Counted from the stretch's first letter, positions 53,237 through 61,937 are shown. The stretch: 64,000 nt of DNA from Bradyrhizobium sp. 190 (GCF_023073415.1 NZ_JADPJL010000077.1:1-64000); one strand, 5' to 3'. Translations and numbers: made by a program. Notes: a model not told the origin generated them from the sequence alone.

Positions 53237-53302
53237 TCAGCCACCCCCGGCGGTGCGCCTGGGTACGACTACGATAAGGAGTTTGGTAATAATGTTACGC
53301 AT
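53237..53302 (-). CDS. ilvI leader peptide (21 aa)
   Basis: The peptide reads MRNIITKLLIVVVPRR and then Thr-Ala-Gly-Gly-Gly, then stop (TGA at 53239-53237). Eight of residues 4-13 are Ile, Leu or Val. It is followed by a terminator with a T run, and then ilvI. This is the arrangement of a translation-coupled attenuator: shortage of charged Ile/Leu/Val tRNA stalls the ribosome and prevents terminator formation. No strong ribosome-binding site is visible (GGGAAG is about 17 bases upstream). Confidence 0.88.
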   Translation of the reverse strand: MRNIITKLLIVVVPRRTAGGG

Positions 53303-53470
53303 TTGGCGGCTCGGACTTCCCAAAGGTTGCGCGGTTATACCGCCCGATCCCCGGAAGTCAAGGGAAGGACGCCTTTAGCGCGATTTTTGCAGCTTAGCGG
53401 CGTTCCGGGCGTTCGGCGAGTGGGAATTTTAAGCCTGCAGCCATGCGGGGAGGCTCGTAGCCGGTAGCCC

Positions 53471-53555
53471 GTAGCCCGGGTGGAGCGAAGCGCAACCCGG
53501 GGGGCCGGGAGCCGCGGAGAGAATCCCGGATTGCGCTGCACTCCATCCGGGCTAC
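53471..53555. repeat. Palindromic repeat family G (GTAGCCCGGGTGGAG)
   Basis: GTAGCCCGGGTGGAGCGAAG with CGCAACCCGGG and the inverse CATCCGGGCTAC form the element, with inner ATTGCGCTGCACTCCATCC. Its last bases include the miaA stop codon (TAG on the minus strand, 53552-53554). Confidence 0.85.
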
Positions 53556-54481
53556 GAGGTCCGCGCCGCCACCCACCCCCTCGCCGCTTCCGGGGCTACC
53601 CACTCAAACTCCGGCAGCTGGTGCCGGAACCAGGTGAATTGCCGCTTGGCGTAATGGCGGGTATCGGCGCGGCCGATTTCGGCGGCCTCTTCGCGCGTGA
53701 TCTCGCCGCGTAGGTAGCGGATCAACGCCGGTACGCCATGGGCCTTCATGGCCGGCAGCAAGGGATCTAGCTTTCGCGCGGCGAGCGCCGCGACCTCCTC
53801 CAGCGCGCCCGCGGCCAGCATCGCGTCGAACCGCGCATCGATCCGCGCATAAAGCTGGTCGCGTTCGGGCGCGAGGAACAGCGCGGTGAATTCGCTCCGA
53901 GGCAGCAGCGGCGGCAGGCCTTCCTGGTGCCAGTCGGGCAGCGTACGGCCGGTGGCTTCGACGACCTCCAGCGCGCGGGCAATCCGCGTGCGATCGCGCG
54001 GCTTCAGGCGTTCGGCCGAGACGGGATCGCGCCGCGCCAGCTCAGTATGCAGCGCTTCGACACCGTCGCGCTCCAGCCGCGCACGCACCGCATCGCGCAC
54101 CTCGGCTGGAATCGGCGGCACTGCGGAGAGACCACGCGTCAACGCCTTGAAGTACAGGCCGGAACCGCCGATGAAGACGGCCACGCGCTTTTCCGCACGC
54201 GCCTCCGACAGCACCTTGGCAGCGTCCGCCACCCAGGCGCCGGCCGAAAAGTTGACCGACGCGTCGACATGGCCATAGAGCCGGTGCGGCGCGCGGGCCT
54301 CCTCCTCCACCGTCGGCCGCGCCGTGATGATGCGGAGATCGCGATAGACCTGCATGGAATCGGTGTTGACGACGACGCCGCCGGTCTTTTGCGCCAATTC
54401 GAGCGCCAGCGCCGACTTGCCGCTGGCGGTCGGCCCTGCGATAAGCACGGCCTTGCTCAAACTAAGCGAATTCGCCTGCAT
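53552..54481 (-). CDS. miaA: tRNA dimethylallyltransferase
   Basis: The product is about 309 residues from the ATG at 54481; GAGGGAC lies just upstream. The P-loop is LIAGPTASGKSALALELA, the acceptor-binding NTDSMQVYRDLRI follows, and GGSGLYFKAL is present. The C-terminal KRQFTWFRHQL region contacts tRNA. It transfers a dimethylallyl group to A37 of tRNAs reading U-starting codons. Its start overlaps that of serB on the opposite strand, in CATG. Its stop lies within a repeat. Confidence 0.95.
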   Translation of the reverse strand: MQANSLSLSKAVLIAGPTASGKSALALELAQKTGGVVVNTDSMQVYRDLRIITARPTVEEEARAPHRLYGHVDASVNFSAGAWVADAAKVLSEARAEKRVAVFIGGSGLYFKALTRGLSAVPPIPAEVRDAVRARLERDGVEALHTELARRDPVSAERLKPRDRTRIARALEVVEATGRTLPDWHQEGLPPLLPRSEFTALFLAPERDQLYARIDARFDAMLAAGALEEVAALAARKLDPLLPAMKAHGVPALIRYLRGEITREEAAEIGRADTRHYAKRQFTWFRHQLPEFEWVAPEAARGWVAARTS

Positions 54482-55382
54482 GTCCCTCGTCGCCACCCTG
54501 ATCTGCAACCCGGCCAATCCCGCGCTCGACACCACCATTGTCGACGGCGCGCTGGCCGTTCTCCCCTCGCCCGGCACGGCGCAATGGCTGTTCGACGAGG
54601 TCGCAGTCGACATTCCCTTCGACCATCAGGTCAAGAGCCCTGATGACATCAAGGCGATCGAAACCCGCCTGCAACAGGCGCGCGGCGACCTGCCGATCGA
54701 CATCGTCGTGCAGCCTGTCGCCTTCAGGCGCAAGAAGCTTTTTCTGGCGGACATGGATTCCACCATGATCGGCCAGGAATGCATCGACGAGCTGGCGGAT
54801 TTCGTCGGGCTAAAGGCGCATGTCGCCGGAATCACCGAACGGGCCATGCGCGGCGAAATCGAATTCGAGCCGGCGCTGCGCGAGCGCGTTGCGCTGCTGA
54901 AGGACCTGCCGGTCGGCGTGGTCGACGAGGTGCTGGCAAAACGCATCACGCCGACGCCGGGAGGCCGCGAGCTGGTTTCCACCATGCGCGCGAGCGGCGC
55001 TTACACCTGCCTGATCTCGGGCGGCTTCACGCTGTTCACCAATGCGGTCGCCGCCAAGATCGGCTTCCAGGAGAACCGCGCCAACGAACTCGTTGTGCGC
55101 GACGGCAAATTCACCGGCGAAGTCGCTGAACCAATCCTGGGCCGCGCCGCCAAGCTCGCAACACTCATCGAGCTTCGCGAATCCTTCGACCTCGACGAAA
55201 TCGACACGCTGGTGACCGGCGACGGCGCCAACGACCTCGGCATGATCCAGGCGGCGGGGCTCGGCGTCGCCTATCACGCCAAGCCCGCGGTCGCCGCCGC
55301 TGCCGCCGCGCGGATCGACTACGGCGATCTCACCGCGTTGCTATATACGCAGGGCTACCGGCGCGACGAGTTCGCGGACTAA
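54480..55382 (+). CDS. serB: Phosphoserine phosphatase
   Basis: The product is about 300 residues from the ATG at 54480. The HAD core shows FLADMDSTMIGQECIDEL (nucleophile and acid Asp), ISGGFTLFT and TGDGANDLGMIQAAGLGV. The N-terminal 75 residues form the ACT-like extension usual in longer SerB proteins. It makes serine from phosphoserine. No clear ribosome-binding site precedes the ATG; the upstream region is miaA coding sequence. Confidence 0.95.
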   Translation: MSLVATLICNPANPALDTTIVDGALAVLPSPGTAQWLFDEVAVDIPFDHQVKSPDDIKAIETRLQQARGDLPIDIVVQPVAFRRKKLFLADMDSTMIGQECIDELADFVGLKAHVAGITERAMRGEIEFEPALRERVALLKDLPVGVVDEVLAKRITPTPGGRELVSTMRASGAYTCLISGGFTLFTNAVAAKIGFQENRANELVVRDGKFTGEVAEPILGRAAKLATLIELRESFDLDEIDTLVTGDGANDLGMIQAAGLGVAYHAKPAVAAAAAARIDYGDLTALLYTQGYRRDEFAD

Positions 55383-55479
55383 TTGAAATTGGTCTGTTGC
55401 TCACGCCAGCAACGCGAACCTATTGCGACGATGAGCAACCTTAAGTAGCTTGCACAAATGAGCATCTTAAGGGGTCGCA

Positions 55480-56382
55480 ATGAGCCAACCTAAGACGGTT
55501 GATCGTGGCGTTTCATTCATAAAATTCGTGCTTGGACTTCTAAGGGCTCACCCGGACGGCATGCGCCCACGCGACATCTACGCAGAGATCCAATCAAAGC
55601 TGCCCCTGGATGATTTCGACAAGGAGACGATGAAGGGCTCGGGGCTGCCGCGGTGGCGAGCCACCCTGCATTTCCACTCTGTCGCAGCGACGAAAGCTGT
55701 ATTGCTCGTCAAGTCAGACGGACGGTGGCGGGTGACGGACGAGGGCCAGAAGTTTGTGACCCTGCCGGATTACGAACTCAAGCGGCTGATGCGATCCCGC
55801 TACCGCGAATGGCGTTGGAGCCATCAGAAGGTAAAGACTGGCGCTGGAACTGCAAACGCTGTCGACGAAACGCCGCCACTCGACACTTCGGTTCTGTTCG
55901 AAGATGCCAAGGAAAAGGCCCGCGAGGAAATCGACACCTATCTCGACACCCTCTCGGGCTACGAATTTCAGAACCTCGTAGCGGCGCTGCTTGAAGGGAT
56001 GGGATACGCCACAAGCACGGTCTCAAAACCAGGCTCGGATGGAGGGACGGACATCCTTGCCTATATCGATCCGCTGGGCGCGCAGACGCCGCATATCCGG
56101 GTTCAGGTGAAGCATCGAGACCAGACAGCTTCGCGTGAAGATGTCGCAGCACTTCGAGGCATCATCCGTGGCGATCGGGAAATTGGCCTGTTTGTTTCTT
56201 CCGGCGGCTTCTCAAGGGAGGCGCGTCGCGAAGCCGGCAATGGCGCCGTTCACATCGAACTGGTCGACCTCGACCGTTTTCTTGAACTTTGGCTGCAGCA
56301 CTACAGCAAGATACCTGAAGTCAAGCGATCAAAGCTTCGCCTCGAACCAATCCACTTTCTGGCCGTGGTCTCGCTCACCTGA
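55480..56382 (+). CDS. Mrr-type restriction endonuclease
   Basis: The 300-residue product starts with an Mrr N-terminal winged-helix (residues 5-100, PDGMRPRDIYAEIQSKLPLD), has a linker, then the Mrr catalytic domain: SGYEFQNLVAALLEGMGYAT, the D-x(n)-QVK site in SDGGTDILAYIDPLG and HIRVQVKHRDQ. Such type IV enzymes cut methylated or foreign DNA. No methyltransferase or other restriction gene is adjacent. It is alone between serB and the degP-like gene. Intact. Confidence 0.9.
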   Translation: MSQPKTVDRGVSFIKFVLGLLRAHPDGMRPRDIYAEIQSKLPLDDFDKETMKGSGLPRWRATLHFHSVAATKAVLLVKSDGRWRVTDEGQKFVTLPDYELKRLMRSRYREWRWSHQKVKTGAGTANAVDETPPLDTSVLFEDAKEKAREEIDTYLDTLSGYEFQNLVAALLEGMGYATSTVSKPGSDGGTDILAYIDPLGAQTPHIRVQVKHRDQTASREDVAALRGIIRGDREIGLFVSSGGFSREARREAGNGAVHIELVDLDRFLELWLQHYSKIPEVKRSKLRLEPIHFLAVVSLT

Positions 56383-56476
56383 GCCTTTCGCGCATCGCTA
56401 CCGAAGTGCTTGTGGTGACGCTCGCTCGCAGGCGCGAAAATTGCGGCGCGAGGAGTTCGCGGGGGATAAAACTCTA

Positions 56477-56617
56477 CGTCGTCCCTGCGAACGCAGGGAC
56501 CCATAGCGCGTTGTCCTCTCGATAAAAGCAAGATGGCTGACGTCTTCCAAAACAATTGGTGCCGCGGCGTATGGGTCCCTGCGCCCGTGCGCAATTGCGC
56601 ACTAGGCAGGGACGACA
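56477..56617. repeat. Palindromic repeat family D (CGTCGTCCCTGCG)
   Basis: CGTCGTCCCTGCGAACGCAG with GGACCC and, at the right, GGGTCCCTGCGCCC ... GCAGGGACGACATCG form the arms; inner GTGCGCAATTGCGCAC is a palindrome. It ends 38 bases before the degP-like stop (minus) and starts 94 bases after the mrr stop. Confidence 0.85.
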
Positions 56618-56654
56618 TCGTCGTGTGGAGCGGCCAGCCGAGGTCACACCAGTT

Positions 56655-58169
56655 TTACTGCACGCTCAGCGCGACGAAGCGCAATTCGCCTTCGCCGTTC
56701 GAAACCAGCAGCAGCACCGACTTCTTGCCGTCCTTCTTGAGCTGATCGACGCGCTTCTTGATGTCGGCGGCGTTAGTGACCGCTTCCTGCGCCACCTCGA
56801 CGATGACGTCGCCAGCGGAGAGCCGCTTTTCGGCGGCGTCGGAGGAACCATCGACACCGGTGACAATCACGCCCTTGACGCTGTCCTTGATCTTGTACTT
56901 CGTGCGCAGGTCCTTGCTCAGCGCGGCGAGATCGAGGCCGAGCGCCTTTTGCGTCACCGGCTTCTCGACGGGGTCGTCCTTGGTCTTGGCGGCGGCCTGC
57001 TGCACCTTTTCGTTATCCTCGAGGCGCCCGAGCGTGACCTTGCGGCTTTCCTCCTTGCCCTTACGGATGACCACCACGTCGACTTCCTTGCCGACCGCGG
57101 TATCGGCAACGACGCGCGAGAGATCCTTCGGATCCTTGACGTCCTTGCCGTCGAACTTGACGACGACGTCGCCGGGCTCGATGCCGGCGGGCTTGGCCGG
57201 CCCCTTGTCGTCGATACCCGCAACCAGCGCGCCGCGGGCGGGCTTGATGTTGAGACTTTCGGCGATCTCCTCGGTGACCTGCTGGATCCGCACGCCGAGC
57301 CAGCCGCGGCGCAGCTCGCCGAACTGCCGGAGCTGATCGACCACGCCCGCCACCGTCTTCGACGGCACCGCGAAGCCGAGGCCGATCGAACCGCCGGTCG
57401 GCGAGATGATCAGCGTGTTGACACCGACTACCTCGCCTTCGAGGTTGAACAGCGGCCCACCGGAATTGCCGCGATTGATCGATGCATCGGTCTGGATGTA
57501 GCTGTCATACGGCCCCTGGCTGATGTCGCGGTTGCGCGCCGACACGATGCCGGCCGTGACCGAGCCGCCGAGGCTGAACGGATTGCCGATCGCGATCACC
57601 CACTCGCCGAGCCGCAGCTTGTCGGAATCGCCGAACTTCACCGCGTTCACGGGCTTCACCGGCTTGAACTTCAGCACCGCGATGTCGGTCTTCTTGTCGA
57701 CGCCGACCAGTTCGGCCTTGATCTTGGTGCCGTCGTTCATGATCACGTTGATCTCGTCGGCGTCCGCAATGACGTGATTGTTGGTGACGACGACGCCCGC
57801 GGCATCGATGATGAACCCGGAGCCGAGCGAATTGGTCTTGCGTCGCTGCATCTCACCGCTCTTGTCGCCGTCCTTGGGAGCAGCGCCGCCGCGACGGTTC
57901 TTGAAGAAATCGTCGAAGAACTCTTCGAACGGCGAGCCCGGCGGCAATTGCGGCATCGCTTCCCTGTTGTTGCCGCCGCCTTTGGCCTCGACGTTCTGCG
58001 AGGTCGAGATATTGACGACTGAGTCGATCACCTTTTCGGCAATGTCGGCGATGCCGTCCGGCCCGCGCGCGCTGGCCGGCACCGACGCCAGCAAGCTGGC
58101 GGCACTGAACGAGATCGCAATCCCCATCAGGCGCAGGCGGCGGCTCAAGGTGGGTCTGACACCGGTCAT
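56655..58169 (-). CDS. Do-family periplasmic serine endoprotease (DegP-like)
   Basis: The product is about 504 residues from the ATG at 58169, with GGAG upstream. A signal peptide (LSRRLRLMGIAISFSAASLL) is followed by a trypsin-like domain with His in VVTNNHVIADAD, Asp in DKKTDIAVLKF and Ser in DASINRGNSGGPLFN. Two PDZ domains follow (RRGWLGVRIQQVTEEIAESL, and GVIVTGVDGSSDAAEKRLSA). It degrades or refolds damaged envelope proteins. It is downstream of hflKC and DUF2065, as in related genomes. Confidence 0.95.
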   Translation of the reverse strand: MTGVRPTLSRRLRLMGIAISFSAASLLASVPASARGPDGIADIAEKVIDSVVNISTSQNVEAKGGGNNREAMPQLPPGSPFEEFFDDFFKNRRGGAAPKDGDKSGEMQRRKTNSLGSGFIIDAAGVVVTNNHVIADADEINVIMNDGTKIKAELVGVDKKTDIAVLKFKPVKPVNAVKFGDSDKLRLGEWVIAIGNPFSLGGSVTAGIVSARNRDISQGPYDSYIQTDASINRGNSGGPLFNLEGEVVGVNTLIISPTGGSIGLGFAVPSKTVAGVVDQLRQFGELRRGWLGVRIQQVTEEIAESLNIKPARGALVAGIDDKGPAKPAGIEPGDVVVKFDGKDVKDPKDLSRVVADTAVGKEVDVVVIRKGKEESRKVTLGRLEDNEKVQQAAAKTKDDPVEKPVTQKALGLDLAALSKDLRTKYKIKDSVKGVIVTGVDGSSDAAEKRLSAGDVIVEVAQEAVTNAADIKKRVDQLKKDGKKSVLLLVSNGEGELRFVALSVQ

Positions 58170-58323
58170 GTCGGCTTGTCTCCAAGGGGGTGAATTCGGG
58201 CCCACAGTGCGCCCGAACGGGTCCGAGGCGCAAGCATCTGCGCCCGATATTCCGGCGAAAAACCGGCCCCAGCCGGCTCACGATTACGTTGACGCCACAG
58301 CTACTTGCACGGGTTGGTCGCCA

Positions 58324-58400
58324 TCATTCCGGGCGCGAAGCGAACCCAGATGCGCAATTTCACGTCTGAGGCCCGGTCCTGCGGACCATCCCGGAATGAC
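58324..58400. repeat. Palindromic repeat family C
   Basis: TCATTCCGGGCGCGAAGCGA and the inverse CATCCCGGAATGAC form the arms. It is a shorter copy of 41451-41563. It lies nine bases 3' of the DUF2065 stop. Confidence 0.85.
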
Positions 58401-58409
58401 GGTGGAAGC

Positions 58410-58610
58410 TTACCGCCGCACAAACCAGATCAGGAGCAGACCCACGACCGCCGAGACGATGCCGACGATCCGCAGGATATTGTCAGGCGTTGCCAGCGCG
58501 CTCTTCATCGCCCGGCGCATCCAGGCTGGGCTCGCGGCGAACATCAGGCCCTCGAATACAAAAAGCAGAGCCACACCGATGAGGAAGTCGGCAAACGCTA
58601 TGGACCTCAT
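58410..58610 (-). CDS. DUF2065 membrane protein (66 aa)
   Basis: The product begins MRSIAFADFLIGVALLFVF and has two membrane segments, with the typical DUF2065 layout (SPAWMRRAMKSALATPDNIL between them). DUF2065 genes are very often next to hflK/hflC and may be part of or regulate the FtsH complex; function not shown. It lies about 95 bases after hflC on the same strand. Confidence 0.9.
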   Translation of the reverse strand: MRSIAFADFLIGVALLFVFEGLMFAASPAWMRRAMKSALATPDNILRIVGIVSAVVGLLLIWFVRR

Positions 58611-58704
58611 CGGATGGTAACCCCCCGCTATTCAAGCGCCTTTTGCTTTCTATGCCGGCGAAGCGAGCCCGCTTCGCCGCAACGCGTGTATTCCGGCCGG
58701 ACGG

Positions 58705-59604
58705 CTATGGCTTCGGCGCCGCGGCCGTCGGGGGATAGCCCGACGGATTGGCAAAGAAGCGGAAGAACTCGGAATCCGGCCGCAACAAGAAGCGAGTATC
58801 GTTGGAGCGAAGCCCGGTCTCGTAGGCCGACATCGAACGGTAGAAGGCAAAGAAATCCGGATCCCTGCCATAGGCCTCGGCGAACAGGCGGTTGCGTTCG
58901 GCGTCGCCGACACCGCGCGTCTGCTCGGCGGTCGAATTGGCCTCGGCGACGATGACGGTCGCCTCGCGATCGGCCCTGGAGCGGATCTCCTGCGATTTCT
59001 GGCCGCCCTGGGCGCGAAATTCCTGGGCCTCGCGTTCACGTTCGGTCTGCATTCGCTTGTAGACCGCCTGGCTGTTCTGCTCCGGCAGATCGGCGCGGCG
59101 GATACGCACGTCGACCACCTCGATGCCATACTGATCGGCCTCCCTGTCGAGTTGGTCGCGGATACGCGTCATCAGGCCCTCGCGTTCGTCGCGCACCACA
59201 TTGATGAAGGTGACCTCGCCCAGCACGCGGCGCAGCGCCGCGTTCAACAGCGTGGTGAGCTGGATGTTGGCTGCCTGGATCGAGCCGATGCTCTGATAGA
59301 AGCGCAGCGGGTTTTTGATCCGGTAGCGGGCGAAGGCGTCGACGACGAGCCGCTTCTGGTCGGAAGCGATGACTTCCTGGGACGGATTTTCCAGATCGAG
59401 GATGCGCTTGTCGATGCTGATGACGGTGTCGATGAACGGCGCCTTGAAGTTCAGGCCCGGCTGCGACACGACGTCGACCGGCCGGCCGAGCCGGACCACG
59501 AGCGCCTGTTCGGTCTGCGACACCGTGAAGATCGAGCTGTAGCCCACGATCACCGCGAGGAACAGCAGGACCAGGATGACAATACCTGTAACGGGAGACC
59601 TCAT
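58705..59604 (-). CDS. hflC: HflC, FtsH protease modulator
   Basis: The 299-residue product has one N-terminal membrane anchor (VTGIVILVLLFLAVIVGYSS) and an SPFH/band-7 domain (VSQTEQALVVRLGRPVDVVS). A coiled-coil region near residues 180-230 holds repeated charged pairs (QTEREREAQEFRAQGGQKS). With HflK it forms the cage around FtsH in the inner membrane. Its ATG overlaps the hflK stop by four bases. Confidence 0.95.
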   Translation of the reverse strand: MRSPVTGIVILVLLFLAVIVGYSSIFTVSQTEQALVVRLGRPVDVVSQPGLNFKAPFIDTVISIDKRILDLENPSQEVIASDQKRLVVDAFARYRIKNPLRFYQSIGSIQAANIQLTTLLNAALRRVLGEVTFINVVRDEREGLMTRIRDQLDREADQYGIEVVDVRIRRADLPEQNSQAVYKRMQTEREREAQEFRAQGGQKSQEIRSRADREATVIVAEANSTAEQTRGVGDAERNRLFAEAYGRDPDFFAFYRSMSAYETGLRSNDTRFLLRPDSEFFRFFANPSGYPPTAAAPKP

Positions 59605-60746
59605 CGCGTGCCTCCCTGCTGCTGCTGCTGGCCAGCCGTGGCCGGCGGACGGCGCGGCGTCAATTCGCTGAGCGGTAGATACGGCACGACGCTCTGTGCG
59701 TTGCCGTTGCCGCCGTCATAGACCAGCTTCTCGGAGCCGCCGAGAATCCGCTCCATCGTCTCGAGATAAATTCGCTGCCGCGTCACGTCAGGTGCCTTCT
59801 TGTATTCGTCGTAGACTTTTGTGAAGCGCGAGCTCTGGCCCTTGGCCTCGGCGACCGCCTGTTCCTTGTAACCTTCGGCGACCTGCAGGATCTGCGCGGC
59901 GCGGCCGCGCGCGTCGGGAATAACGCGGTTGGCATAGGTCTGCGCCTCGTTCTGCAGCCGCTCGAAGTCGGCGCGCGCGGCCTGCACGTCGCGGAACGCG
60001 TCGATCACCTGCGCGGGCGGGTCGACCTTCTGCATCTGCACCTGCGTGATCTGAATGCCGGAGCCGTATTGATCCAGCGTCTTCTGCATCAATTCCTGCA
60101 CGCCCTGCTCGTTCGTGGTGCGGGCGCCGGTGAGGATCGGCTGAATCAAGGAGCGGCCGATCACCTCGCGCATCGCGCTTTCGGCCACCGCCTTCACGGT
60201 GCCTTCGGGGTTCTGGATGTTGAAGAGGAAATTGCCGACGCCGTCGGGCTTGATCCGCCACAACACGGTGAAGTCGACGTCGACGATGTTTTCGTCGCCG
60301 GTCAGCATCAGGCTTTCTTCCGGCACGTCCCGCATGGTGCGGCCTCTCCGCGCCGGATCGTCAATCAGCGACATGCCGATCGAGAGGGTGGAGACGCGCA
60401 ACGCCTTCGGCAGCAGCACGGTCTCGATCGGATAGGGCAGATGATAGTTCAGGCCGGGCTGCACCGTGCGCACATGCTTGCCGAAGCGCAGCACGACGCC
60501 GAGTTCCTCCGACTGCACGCGGAAGAATCCGGACAATCCCCAGATCGCCAGCGCGCCAACCAGCACCAGCGCGATGCCCATGCCGCTGAAATGTCCGCCC
60601 GGCAAAAGCGCCTGCAGCTTGTCCTGGCCGCGCCGCAGAAGGTCCTCCAGATCGGGGGGCCTCGGCCCGACCGATTGCGGTCCGCCGCCCCATGGCCCCT
60701 TGGGACCCTGGCCCCATGGGCCTCCGCCTTGATTCTTCCACGGCAT
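59601..60746 (-). CDS. hflK: HflK, FtsH protease modulator
   Basis: The 381-residue product has a Gly/Pro/Trp-rich cytosolic N-terminus (PWKNQGGGPWGQGPKGPWGG), one membrane segment near residue 65 and an SPFH domain (SEELGVVLRFGKHVRTVQPG). The C-terminus is rich in Gln and Pro. It forms a hetero-oligomer with HflC. It is translated ahead of hflC, with four-base overlap. Confidence 0.95.
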   Translation of the reverse strand: MPWKNQGGGPWGQGPKGPWGGGPQSVGPRPPDLEDLLRRGQDKLQALLPGGHFSGMGIALVLVGALAIWGLSGFFRVQSEELGVVLRFGKHVRTVQPGLNYHLPYPIETVLLPKALRVSTLSIGMSLIDDPARRGRTMRDVPEESLMLTGDENIVDVDFTVLWRIKPDGVGNFLFNIQNPEGTVKAVAESAMREVIGRSLIQPILTGARTTNEQGVQELMQKTLDQYGSGIQITQVQMQKVDPPAQVIDAFRDVQAARADFERLQNEAQTYANRVIPDARGRAAQILQVAEGYKEQAVAEAKGQSSRFTKVYDEYKKAPDVTRQRIYLETMERILGGSEKLVYDGGNGNAQSVVPYLPLSELTPRRPPATAGQQQQQGGTR

Positions 60747-60917
60747 ATAAACTCTCCTCTGCGGGGGGCCCGGGTCCGCCTGTTGGCAAGATGCCTTAAG
60801 CCTCGCATATCCGCCCGGCTTTATAGGGGACCGCTAGGTCCCTTACAACGCAAGCTTCCTGTTCGAAGCAGCTATGCCTGATGCCAAAATTGTCAATGCA
60901 AACATTGGCTAGCGCGG

Positions 60918-61430
60918 TTAACGCGGCTTGCGCCGGCGAAATGTCACATACGAGAAACCGGCGCTGTCCTGCGGACCGGCCGGATTCCGCACCCGCGCCA
61001 CCTCTTCCCAAGCGGTCAGATCGACAGGTGGGAAACGCGTGTCGCCGTCGGGCCGGGCGTGCACCTCGGTAATCTCCAGGCGATCGGCGCTGTCGATCCA
61101 TTGGGCATAGATTTCCGCGCCGCCGATCACCGCGATCTCAGTGGCGAAACGTCGCAGCGCATCGCCGGTGGCGATCACCTTCGCGTCGGCGAAGGAATGG
61201 GTAACCACCACGCCATCGGCGCGAAAGCCCAAATCGCGGGTGACCACGATATTGGTCCGTCTGGGAAGCGGCCGGCCGATCGAGACGAAGGTCTTGCGCC
61301 CCATCACCACGGGCTTTCCCGTCGTCAGCGCCTTGAAACGCGCCATGTCGGATTTCAGCCGCCACGGAATGGCGCCACCTGCCCCGATGACGCCGTTCTC
61401 CGCGACCGCAACGATGAGAACGACTTCCAT
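60918..61430 (-). CDS. folA: Dihydrofolate reductase
   Basis: The 170-residue product begins MEVVLIVAVAENGVIGAGGA, with the substrate-binding IPWRLKSDMARFKALTTGKP, and NADPH-loop VMGRKTFVSIGRPLPRRTNI. It reduces dihydrofolate to tetrahydrofolate, which the thyA reaction oxidises. Its ATG shares a base with the stop of the GNAT gene (TAATG). Order thyA-GNAT-folA, then hflKC. Confidence 0.95.
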   Translation of the reverse strand: MEVVLIVAVAENGVIGAGGAIPWRLKSDMARFKALTTGKPVVMGRKTFVSIGRPLPRRTNIVVTRDLGFRADGVVVTHSFADAKVIATGDALRRFATEIAVIGGAEIYAQWIDSADRLEITEVHARPDGDTRFPPVDLTAWEEVARVRNPAGPQDSAGFSYVTFRRRKPR

Positions 61431-61915
61431 TACCGCGTCCCTTGCGCCAGCGCTGTCAGATCAGGACCGCTGACCCGGCAAACCGTCCACTCGTCCATCA
61501 GGACCGCGCCGAGCGATTTGTAGAATTCGATCGACGGCGTGTTCCAGTCCAGCACCGACCATTGCAGACGCGACCAGCCGTTTGCCACGCATTCTTTTGC
61601 GAGATGCACCAGGAGCGCCTTGCCGATGCCCTTGCCGCGCAGCGCCGGGCGAACGAACAGATCTTCGAGATAGATCCCGGAGCGACCGCTGAAGGTCGAG
61701 AAATTGACGAACCAGACCGCGAAGCCGGCGGGGACGCCGTCCCATTCGGCGATCTCGCAGAACAATCGCGGATTGGCGCCGAACAGCGCCGCATCGATGT
61801 CGGCCTCCGTCGCCTCCATTTCGTGAAGCAGCTTTTCGTATTCGGCGAGTTCGCGCACGAAGGACAGGACAAGCCCCGCTTCGCCCGGCCGCGCGCGGCG
61901 GATCGTGAGGGACAT
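61430..61915 (-). CDS. GNAT-family acetyltransferase
   Basis: The product is 161 residues from the ATG at 61915. The acetyl-CoA-binding motif A is VRPALRGKGIGKALLVHLAK, and the segment YLEDLFV before it matches the family. The substrate is unknown; it resembles diamine/polyamine-type N-acetyltransferases (WSVLDWNTPSIEFYKSLGA). It lies between thyA and folA, with 22-base and 1-base spacing, so it is probably co-transcribed. Confidence 0.85.
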   Translation of the reverse strand: MSLTIRRARPGEAGLVLSFVRELAEYEKLLHEMEATEADIDAALFGANPRLFCEIAEWDGVPAGFAVWFVNFSTFSGRSGIYLEDLFVRPALRGKGIGKALLVHLAKECVANGWSRLQWSVLDWNTPSIEFYKSLGAVLMDEWTVCRVSGPDLTALAQGTR

Positions 61916-61937
61916 CAGATGCTCACACCGCTGCTGC

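Noticed and set aside
56477..56617. Possible insertion sequence
   Set aside because: There is no transposase frame or target duplication; it matches the style of the other intergenic palindromes.
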